DNA of 64,000 nt from Pseudomonas viridiflava. GTDB lineage: Bacteria; Pseudomonadota; Gammaproteobacteria; Pseudomonadales; Pseudomonadaceae. The notes under the pieces were generated by a model. That model made no database searches and was not told the DNA's origin. It worked only from the letters and a program-made list of their open reading frames with translations. The position numbers and the translations under genes are program-made. The DNA is taken from assembly GCF_900589395.1 (NCBI RefSeq), contig NZ_UUIS01000067.1:62001-126000 (forward strand), read 5' to 3'. Shown here one piece after another: positions 57,447-64,000 of the stretch; within the stretch, counting starts at the first letter, position 1; every line of letters starts with the position of its first letter.

Positions 57447-58024
57447 GGCGCCTCCGTCGGGCCGTTGCCGGCGGCGAGGGTCTCGGCCCGTGCCGCCTTG
57501 GGCCGGCGTTGGGTGATGTCGAACAGGGTGTAGGCCAGGGTCAGTTGCCTGATCTCGGCCGGCAACTGGCGGTCGACAATGAAACGTACCGGCATCTCGA
57601 TGCGCTCGCCCGGCTGCAACACCTGCTGGGTAAAGCAGAAGCATTCGGTCTTGTGGAACCAGGCCGCCGCTGCGCCCGGTGCCACGCTGGGCACCGCCTG
57701 GGCGGTCATGGTCTGGCCGGTGGGGTTGTGCGCGACAAACAGCATCTCGTTGACCGCACCCGGGTGCACCCGCAGCTCGCTGCTGCCGGGGTAGAACGCC
57801 CAGCTCATGCCGGCCGCGTTGCTGGTGACGAACTGCACCCGCACTTCGCGCGCCTCGTCGACCACCTGTTCGCCGCGGTACTGCCCACCGGTCTTGCCGT
57901 TGATGCCGAAGGCCTGGCACATGACCTCGTACAACGGCACCAGTGCAAAGCCGAAGCCGAACATTGCCACCACGACCATCACGAGCCGGATGACCACGCG
58001 GTTCACCGCTGCTGGCCGACGCAT
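57443..58024 (-). CDS. ctaG: cytochrome c oxidase assembly protein CtaG/Cox11
   Basis: 193 residues from the ATG at 58024. One N-terminal helix (VVIRLVMVVVAMFGFGFALVPLYEVMCQAFGI) then the Cox11 domain with the copper motif CFCF (HKTECFCFTQQ). Supplies copper to the CuB site of subunit I. Start shares one base with the coxA stop. Confidence 0.95.
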   Translation of the reverse strand: MRRPAAVNRVVIRLVMVVVAMFGFGFALVPLYEVMCQAFGINGKTGGQYRGEQVVDEAREVRVQFVTSNAAGMSWAFYPGSSELRVHPGAVNEMLFVAHNPTGQTMTAQAVPSVAPGAAAAWFHKTECFCFTQQVLQPGERIEMPVRFIVDRQLPAEIRQLTLAYTLFDITQRRPKAARAETLAAGNGPTEAP

Positions 58025-59607
58025 CACTTGATCACCGGCGGGGTACTGAAGGTGTGATAGGGCGCCGGCGACGGCACGCTCCATTCCAGCCCTTCAGCGC
58101 CATCCCAGGGTTTGGCCGGGGCTGGTGCACCGCCCCGGATGGTCTTGATGACAATGAACAGGAACAACAACTGGGTGACCCCGAAGGTAAAAGCCCCGAT
58201 CGAGGACACCATGTTGAAGTCGGCAAACTGCAGGTTGTAGTCCGGCACCCGGCGCGGCATGCCGGCCAGACCAATGAAGTGCATGGGAAAGAACGCCAGG
58301 TTCATGCCCACGAACGACAGCCAGAAATGCAGCTTGCCCAGGGTTTCGTCATACAGGTGCCCGGTCCACTTGGGCAGCCAGTAATAGGCCGAGGCGTAGA
58401 TGCCGAAGATCGCCCCCGGCACCAGCACATAGTGAAAATGCGCGACCACAAAGTAGGTGTCCTGGTACTGGAAATCCGAAGGCGCGATGGCCAGCATCAG
58501 CCCCGAGAAGCCGCCGATGGTGAACAGGATCACGAACGCCACGGCAAACAGCATCGGCGTCTCGAAGGTCATTGAGCCGCGCCACATGGTGCTGACCCAG
58601 TTGAACACCTTCACCCCGGTGGGCACCGCAATCAGCATGGTGGCGTACATGAAAAACAGCTCGCCGATCAGCGGGATGCCGACTACGAACATGTGGTGCG
58701 CCCACACCAGGAACGACAGCAAGGCGATGGCCGCCGTGGCGTAGACCATCGAGGCGTAGCCGAACAGCGGCTTGCGCGAGAACGCCGGGATGATCGAGCT
58801 GATTGCGCCAAACGCCGGCAGGATCATGATGTACACCTCCGGGTGGCCAAAGAACCAGAACACGTGCTGGAACAGTAAGGGGTCACCACCGCCGCCGGCA
58901 TCGAAAAAGCTGGTGCCAAAGTGGATGTCCAGCAGCATCATGGTCACGCAGCCGGCCAGCACCGGCATCACCGCGATCAGCAGGAAGGCGGTGATCAGCC
59001 AGGTCCAGACGAACAGTGGCATCTTCATGAGGGTCATGCCCGGGGCGCGCAGGTTGAGGATAGTGGCAATCACATTGATCGCGCCCATGATCGAACTGAT
59101 GCCCAGCATGTGGATGGCGAAAATAAAGAAGGTCACGCTTTGCGGTGCGTAGGTGGTCGACAGCGGTGCATAGAAGGTCCAGCCGAAATTGGGCCCGCCG
59201 CCGGGCATGAACAGGGTCGAGACCAGCATCAGGAAGGCAGCCGGCAAAATCCAGAAACTGAAGTTGTTCATGCGCGGCAGGGCCATGTCGGGCGCGCCGA
59301 TCATCAGCGGGATCATCCAGTTGGCCAGCCCGACAAAGGCCGGCATCACCGCACCGAAGACCATGATCAGGCCGTGCAGGGTGGTCATCTGATTGAAGAA
59401 TTCCGGTTGCACGATCTGCAGGCCCGGCTGGAACAGCTCGGCGCGGATCACCATGGCGAAAGTGCCACCGAGCAGGAACATGCTGAAGCTGAACAGCAGG
59501 TACAGCGTGCCGATGTCCTTGTGGTTGGTGGTCAGCACCCAGCGCATCAGGCCCTTGGCCGGGCCATGGGCGTGATCGTGGCCGAGGTCTTCGATGACGG
59601 TGCTCAT
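58024..59607 (-). CDS. coxA: cytochrome c oxidase subunit I (aa3 type)
   Basis: 527 residues from the ATG at 59607. Twelve helices; MTTLHGLIMVFGAVMPAF (heme a His), FWFFGHPEVYIMILPAFG (CuB His and Tyr), WAHHMFVVG, and VVAHFHYVLVPGAIFG. Catalytic subunit reducing O2 and pumping protons. Gap to coxB upstream is an unusual 446 bp. Confidence 0.97.
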   Translation of the reverse strand: MSTVIEDLGHDHAHGPAKGLMRWVLTTNHKDIGTLYLLFSFSMFLLGGTFAMVIRAELFQPGLQIVQPEFFNQMTTLHGLIMVFGAVMPAFVGLANWMIPLMIGAPDMALPRMNNFSFWILPAAFLMLVSTLFMPGGGPNFGWTFYAPLSTTYAPQSVTFFIFAIHMLGISSIMGAINVIATILNLRAPGMTLMKMPLFVWTWLITAFLLIAVMPVLAGCVTMMLLDIHFGTSFFDAGGGGDPLLFQHVFWFFGHPEVYIMILPAFGAISSIIPAFSRKPLFGYASMVYATAAIALLSFLVWAHHMFVVGIPLIGELFFMYATMLIAVPTGVKVFNWVSTMWRGSMTFETPMLFAVAFVILFTIGGFSGLMLAIAPSDFQYQDTYFVVAHFHYVLVPGAIFGIYASAYYWLPKWTGHLYDETLGKLHFWLSFVGMNLAFFPMHFIGLAGMPRRVPDYNLQFADFNMVSSIGAFTFGVTQLLFLFIVIKTIRGGAPAPAKPWDGAEGLEWSVPSPAPYHTFSTPPVIK

Positions 59608-60053
59608 CAGGGGCGTCCTCCGGTCAACACGCGATGAGTGTGGGCGCTCGCCACGCAAAGTGGGTCGAGCCCGATGTCAGGGCACACCGTCCATCCCGTA
59701 GGCGCGACCAACGGTCGCGAAGGCCGGCAAGACCGCGCCATCGTGCGGGCCTGGACGGCAGCCATCGCCGGCAAGCCGCCTCCCACAACAGCGGATTCGG
59801 GGCATGCCGCCAATCCCGTGGGCGCGGCAAACGGTCGCGAAAGGCCCGGTACGCCATTTGTGGGAGGCGGCTTGCCGGCGATTGAGCGCGAAGCGCTCAC
59901 GCAAATCGATGAGACGCTGACAACTTGTGACGGCTGCGCAGCCGATTATGGTAGTCCGGCATTCCGGCAGAGCCCCCTCCCACAGCCTGATGCTGGCTGC
60001 GCGAGAGCGTAGCGCCAAGGCGACGGGGGATTTCCTGCACGGTCTTGTGTATG
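59608..60053. repeat. REP cluster between coxB and coxA
   Basis: Several palindromes: a GTAGGCGCGACCAACGGTCG unit (59698-59717), a REPIN of the GTGGGAGGCGG family (59764-59882) and, at 59950-59969, a copy of the unusual unit on the minus strand (TGCCGGAATGCCGGACTACC) joined to a CCCCCTCCCAC end. Nothing coding. Such a gap between two subunit genes may affect stoichiometry. Confidence 0.75.
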
Positions 60054-61178
60054 TCATTGCTGGGCCTGTTTGTAGGTCGCTACATCTTTTGGTACAAGCA
60101 TGTCGCCTGTGTCGTTGCCCCAGGCGTTGCGCTCATAGGTCACCACCGCGGCGATGTCGACCTCGCTCAACTGTTTGCCGAACGCCGCCATGGCGGTGCC
60201 CGGCTTGCCGTTGAACACGATATCGAGGTGCGCCTCGACCGGGCCGGTGGCGATCTTCGAGCCCTTGAGCGCCGGAAACATCGGCGGCAGGCCCTGGCCT
60301 TCAGGCTGATGACAGGCCGCACAGGTGCTGCGGTAGACCTTTTCACCCTGCGCGATCAGCTCTTCCCGGGTCCATTCCCTGCTCGTCAGTTCCTTGAGCC
60401 GGGCGCTCTCCTGCTTGCGCTCGTTCAGCCAGACCTGGTACTCGGCCTGGGGGCGGGCTTCGACCACCACCGGCATGAAGCCGTGGTCCTTGCCGCACAA
60501 TTCGGTGCACTGGCCACGGTAGATGCCCGGGGTGTCGATACGCGTCCAGGCTTCATTGACGAACCCGGGAATGGCGTCGCGCTTGACCGCAAAGGCCGGC
60601 ACCCACCAGGAATGAATCACGTCGGCCCCGGTGACCAGAAAACGGATCTTTTCGCCCACCGGCAATACCAATGGCTGATCGACCTCCAGCAGGTAATGCT
60701 CGCCCTTGTCGTCGCGGTTATTGATCTGCTCGGTCGGGGTGGCCAGGTTGCTGAAGAACTCGACGTCCTGGCCCAGGTAGCGGTAGTGCCATTTCCACTG
60801 GTAGCCGGTGATCTGCACGTCGACCTGCGATTCGCTGGTGTCGTACATATGGATCAGGGTCAGGGTGGCCGGAATGGCCATGCCCACCAGAATCAGCAAG
60901 GGCACCACGGTCCAGAGGATCTCGACCCGGGTGTTTTCATGAAAGCCGGCAGGCTGCGCATGGCGCGAGCGCCGGTGGGCAAACAGGCTCCAGGCCATGG
61001 CGGCGAACAGCACCAGACCGATCGCCACGCAGATCCAGAAAATGGTCATGTGCAGGGTGTGCACGGCCTGGCTGACCTCGGTGACACCGGGTGCCATGTT
61101 CAAGGTCCAGGCCGCCTGGGCCTGGCCACCGCTCGCCCCCAGCACCGCCAGAACGCCTGTTGCGGGCTGACGCCTCAT
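60054..61178 (-). CDS. coxB: cytochrome c oxidase subunit II with C-terminal cytochrome c domain
   Basis: 374 residues from the ATG at 61178 (GGGGG upstream). Signal sequence, two helices (about 45-70, 90-110), CuA domain with CTELCGKDHGFMPV (two Cys, His, Met) and an extra class I cytochrome c domain with CAACH (caa3-type subunit II). Accepts electrons from cytochrome c (c4 is a candidate). First gene of the cox operon. Confidence 0.95.
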   Translation of the reverse strand: MRRQPATGVLAVLGASGGQAQAAWTLNMAPGVTEVSQAVHTLHMTIFWICVAIGLVLFAAMAWSLFAHRRSRHAQPAGFHENTRVEILWTVVPLLILVGMAIPATLTLIHMYDTSESQVDVQITGYQWKWHYRYLGQDVEFFSNLATPTEQINNRDDKGEHYLLEVDQPLVLPVGEKIRFLVTGADVIHSWWVPAFAVKRDAIPGFVNEAWTRIDTPGIYRGQCTELCGKDHGFMPVVVEARPQAEYQVWLNERKQESARLKELTSREWTREELIAQGEKVYRSTCAACHQPEGQGLPPMFPALKGSKIATGPVEAHLDIVFNGKPGTAMAAFGKQLSEVDIAAVVTYERNAWGNDTGDMLVPKDVATYKQAQQ

Positions 61179-61598
61179 TGGGTTTACCCCCACGACTCAT
61201 GAGCCTGCGCAGGCATCGAACACCTGCGCTCAAGGGAGCGGCTTGCGGACGGCTGACTCGGGCCTTGAAGGCCATCAGCTGCTTCCTGCCCAGCAGTATA
61301 GACAGGCACATGAGCTCGCCAGGCTGCATCGGCCCAGCGGCAAAAAAGCAAAAGCATGACCGGTCGACTCTTTTCTGACCGCCCAGCCATATAAAAAAGA
61401 ATCTGTTATGACAAATCAGTCTTAGCCAATGTGTCAACCGAGCTAATGTATGTCATCCCATACAGGTAGGAAAATTCGTCAAACTTTGTTCGACCCAGTA
61501 TTTGCAGGCCAGAAGCCGCAGAGACGGTCTGAAGAGGGCAGGCCGTTTCTTGCATTTGATCATTAGAAAATACCCAGGCCTATGCCTCAGGAGTCGCC
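61179..61598. other. divergent promoter region of coxB and the 216-residue protein gene
   Basis: 420 bp. AT-richer sequence around 61380-61460 is likely promoter DNA, but no convincing Anr or RpoS site was found. No coding evidence. Confidence 0.4.
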
Positions 61599-62249
61599 AT
61601 GAACATCGCTGCCTTGCGTGAGCAGATCCAGCGTGCCCAGCAACATGAAGCCCGGACCGGCCAACTGTTTCAGCGGCTGGAAAGCCAACTGCAGCACCTG
61701 CATCCCGCCATTGCGTTACCCGAGGGCGATGCCCATAACGCACTGACGCGGTTTGTCACGACGTATATCGAACACGTGCCCGACCTGCTCGAAGCCGCCC
61801 ACAATGCCGCGATCGAAGCCGGTATCGAGGCGCAGATCAAACCGGTGTTGCGCATTGCGGCCCAGTTCTTCACCAGCCCGCCATTGATCATGGAAAGCCA
61901 CGAAGGCCTGGACAGCCTGCTGGACGAAGCCTACCTGGCCCATCGTCTTGTCGAGGAGATCAACGACCTGTACATCCGTCATCTGGGCCAGCCGCTGATT
62001 CCGTCGGACTCGACGGTGGCCAACGTCATCGCCCACCAGTTGATCGGCGAAAGCTTCGCCAACCAGCTCGACGAAGCGGTGCACCATGCGGTGCACACGC
62101 TGCTCGACGAAGAAATCTTTGCCCTGGAGTCGGTCGAAGCCTACCGCGAACAGCTTGCCAGCCCCGGCACGCAAGCGGCCTGGAAACGCTGGCCGTGCCT
62201 GTCGATGCAACTGGGCGTCAGCCTGGAGCTGGAAGGCCTGGCCCCGTAA
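61599..62249 (+). CDS. uncharacterised helical protein of the cox-sulP gap
   Basis: 216 residues, almost all predicted helix, no signal or membrane segment. I do not recognise a domain. An uncharacterised gene (PA0104) holds this place between coxB and sulP in P. aeruginosa (from memory), so it is probably a conserved core gene. Good ribosome site (CAGGAG). Stop overlaps the following terminator stem. Confidence 0.8.
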   Translation: MNIAALREQIQRAQQHEARTGQLFQRLESQLQHLHPAIALPEGDAHNALTRFVTTYIEHVPDLLEAAHNAAIEAGIEAQIKPVLRIAAQFFTSPPLIMESHEGLDSLLDEAYLAHRLVEEINDLYIRHLGQPLIPSDSTVANVIAHQLIGESFANQLDEAVHHAVHTLLDEEIFALESVEAYREQLASPGTQAAWKRWPCLSMQLGVSLELEGLAP

Positions 62250-62272
62250 GGCTGCCCGGAGCGGGCAGCCTT
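62248..62272. terminator. strong bidirectional hairpin between convergent genes
   Basis: AAGGCTGCCC pairs perfectly with GGGCAGCCTT around a 5-nt loop. T-runs are short (TT), so termination could be partial or protein-aided, but position and stability suit both flanking genes. Confidence 0.65.
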
Positions 62273-62317
62273 CGCGACCGTTGGTCGCGCCTACGAGGGC
62301 GGTGGCAGGAGGCGGCG

Positions 62318-63868
62318 CTACGAGGCGCTCGCGCCAATGCCGGTGGTGGTGCGCACCCGGCCTTCAAGCCGGCGCTTGAGCCCGCGCGGTTCGATGAGCA
62401 GCCGCGTGCCATGGGCGGCATTGGCGCGGCCCCATTGCTCCAGCAGCTCAAGGCAGGCGTGGTCGATGTAGGTCAGGTTGCTCAACGGCACATGCACGGT
62501 GCTGCCCGTCGGGACAGTGCCCAGCACCTGGGTCAGCGCCGGCACCTTGAGAAAGGTCGCGGCACCGACCAGGCGCAACTCCAGCTCTTCGCTGTCTGGC
62601 ATCTGCACCAGGCTGATCTTCAGGCGCGCCGCCTTGAAGGCCAGCTTGACCAGGGTCAGGGCGAAACCGATCAGCACACCGGTCAACAGGTCGGTGAAGA
62701 TGATCGCCGCCGCCGTCGCCGCATAGGTGAACATCGGCATCCGCCCGTAGCGGCCCAGGCCACGGAAGGCCTTGAGGTCGACCAGCTTGAGCCCCGTGTA
62801 CACCAGCACGCCCGCCAGGCTGGCCACCGGAATGCTCTGCAGCACGCTCGACAGCAGCAACACGAATGCCAGCAGCCACAGGCCGTGGAAGATTGTCGAC
62901 ATCCGCGTGGTGGCGCCTGCCTGCACGTTGGCCGAACTGCGCACGATCACGCCGGTCATCGGCAGGGCACCCAGCAGGCCGCAGAGCATGTTGCCCACGC
63001 CCTGGGCGCTCAGTTCCTTGTCGAAATCCGAGCGCACGCCATTGTGCATACGGTCGACCGCCGCGGCTGACAACAGGGTTTCGGCACTGGCGATGAAGGC
63101 CACGGCGAAGGCCGCGACCAGGATGGCCGGATCGGCCAGGTTGAGCAGGTCAGCCGGGCGCAGCCAGTCGATGGCCTCGCTCAGGTCGGCCGGCACCTGC
63201 ACGCGCTTGACCTGCAAGGCCATGAACAGGCTGACCGCCGTGGCGATGCCCACACCCAGCAGGGCGCCGGGTACAAAACGCAGCGAGTGCGGCCGCAGCT
63301 TTTCCCAGGTCCACATGATGGCGATGGTGCCCAGGCCCAACAGCCCGGCCTGCATGCCGGTGCCGGGGCCGATGGCCTGCACCAGGGTCGCCGGGAAGCC
63401 GATCAGATTATCCAGCCCCGACGGTTTGGGTCCACTGTCGAACATCACATGCAACTGTGACAGCACGATCAGCACACCGATACCGGCCAGCATGCCGTAG
63501 ACCACTGCCGGCGCGGTAACGCGAAACCAGCAACCGAGCTTGAAACGTCCGGCCAGCACCTGCAACAGGCCGGCCAGCAACAGGATCGGACCGAGCATGG
63601 CCATGCCGTGTTCGCGCACCAGTTCGAACACCAGCACCGCCAGACCCGCCGCCGGGCCGCTGACCTGTAGCGGCGAGCCGGCAATGAAGCCCACCACCAG
63701 CCCGCCGATGATGCCGGTGATCAGGCCCTTGGCCGGCGGCATGCCCGAGGCGATGGCGATGCCCATGCACAGCGGTAGGGCAACAAGAAATACAACCACG
63801 GAAGCCAGCAGCTCCCGTGGCAGCACAGATTTGATTGAGGCACTGCCTTTGGTGGCTGATGCGTCCAT
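62318..63868 (-). CDS. SulP-family anion transporter
   Basis: 516 residues from the ATG at 63868. About 10-12 helices (LPLCMGIAIASGMPPAKGLITGIIGGLVVGFIAGSPLQVSGPAAGLAVLV is the SulP signature) and a C-terminal STAS domain (about 425-500, VHVPLSNLTYIDHACLELLEQ). SulP proteins carry sulfate, bicarbonate or organic anions. In Pseudomonas a carbonic anhydrase gene often follows (PA0102), which would favour bicarbonate; that side lies outside this reading (downstream is the 216-residue gene). Bicarbonate is one inference. Confidence 0.9.
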   Translation of the reverse strand: MDASATKGSASIKSVLPRELLASVVVFLVALPLCMGIAIASGMPPAKGLITGIIGGLVVGFIAGSPLQVSGPAAGLAVLVFELVREHGMAMLGPILLLAGLLQVLAGRFKLGCWFRVTAPAVVYGMLAGIGVLIVLSQLHVMFDSGPKPSGLDNLIGFPATLVQAIGPGTGMQAGLLGLGTIAIMWTWEKLRPHSLRFVPGALLGVGIATAVSLFMALQVKRVQVPADLSEAIDWLRPADLLNLADPAILVAAFAVAFIASAETLLSAAAVDRMHNGVRSDFDKELSAQGVGNMLCGLLGALPMTGVIVRSSANVQAGATTRMSTIFHGLWLLAFVLLLSSVLQSIPVASLAGVLVYTGLKLVDLKAFRGLGRYGRMPMFTYAATAAAIIFTDLLTGVLIGFALTLVKLAFKAARLKISLVQMPDSEELELRLVGAATFLKVPALTQVLGTVPTGSTVHVPLSNLTYIDHACLELLEQWGRANAAHGTRLLIEPRGLKRRLEGRVRTTTGIGASAS

Positions 63869-64000
63869 GACGGCTCTCTCCAGGTTTTCTTCAGACGTGA
63901 CAACGCCTGCCGGTGCGCACAAGGCGCAGCGGTCATGGCTGTTTTAAAGGGTGACTAAACGGGTCGTACTGACTTACCGCTGCCGCAGGGGCGCGCCTGG

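Noticed and set aside
61380..61598. Anr/FNR box for the cox operon
   Set aside because: TTGATCATTAGAA near 61556 lacks the second half of TTGAT-N4-ATCAA and lies on the side of the other gene.

Overview
The window is a high-GC (low-60s %) chromosomal segment of a Pseudomonas, most like the P. putida group. Evidence: gene content and order (algB-kinB, amiD, diguanylate cyclase, dsbA, cytochrome c4, engB, ErsA-type sRNA, polA, thrB, znuA/zur-znuCB, katE, metNIQ, cox genes, sulP), and intergenic gaps full of REP/REPIN palindromes. No rRNA, tRNA, CRISPR array, IS transposase, prophage or plasmid gene was seen. Identity comes from reading and memory of Pseudomonas gene order, not from a search.

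Layout. 1-915: 3' part of an HDOD-domain gene. 1.2-15.5 kb: a complete ferulate-to-protocatechuate block: MFS transporter and OprD-type porin (uptake), a MarR-family regulator, ech-vdh-fcs-thiolase-acyl-CoA dehydrogenase (hydroxycinnamates to vanillate or 4-hydroxybenzoate), then vanR and vanBA (vanillate demethylation). The block carries a sigma70 promoter embedded in a MarR-type inverted repeat, paired VanR-type palindromes at vanA, a PcaR-like palindrome at the porin and several Crc/Hfq-type A-rich leaders. It lies between two direct copies of one chimeric REP element.

15.9-25.5 kb: mostly transport and membrane genes (CitMHS citrate carrier, TerC, Na/Pi cotransporter, M16 peptidase, DUF5924 protein, SpmA/SpmB-like protein, GltP with a candidate sigma54 promoter). 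25.5-39.4 kb: an envelope-stress and c-di-GMP neighbourhood (Ivy-type lysozyme inhibitor, DUF1328, BON protein, AlgB/KinB, EAL and GGDEF proteins, AmiD, DsbA, cytochrome c4, EngB), ending with an ErsA-like sRNA with an AlgU-type promoter.

39.9-53.1 kb: polA, DUF2782-thrB, the zinc system znuA / zur-znuC-znuB, a lipoprotein, katE, and metNIQ. 53.4-61.2 kb: the aa3 cytochrome c oxidase locus on the minus strand (coxB, coxA, ctaG, coxC, surf1, a small CxxxC membrane protein, ctaA, SCO). It lacks ctaB (heme O synthase) and the small DUF2909 gene usual in Pseudomonas. 61.6-63.9 kb: an uncharacterised protein and a SulP transporter.

No wholly new multi-gene system was evident. The observations most worth checking are the REP-bracketed catabolic cassette, shared regulatory sequence among its promoters, the missing ctaB beside a second SCO-like CxxxC protein, the ErsA locus, a strong nested hairpin at 25960-26013, and a REPIN family with a conserved AT-rich tail.
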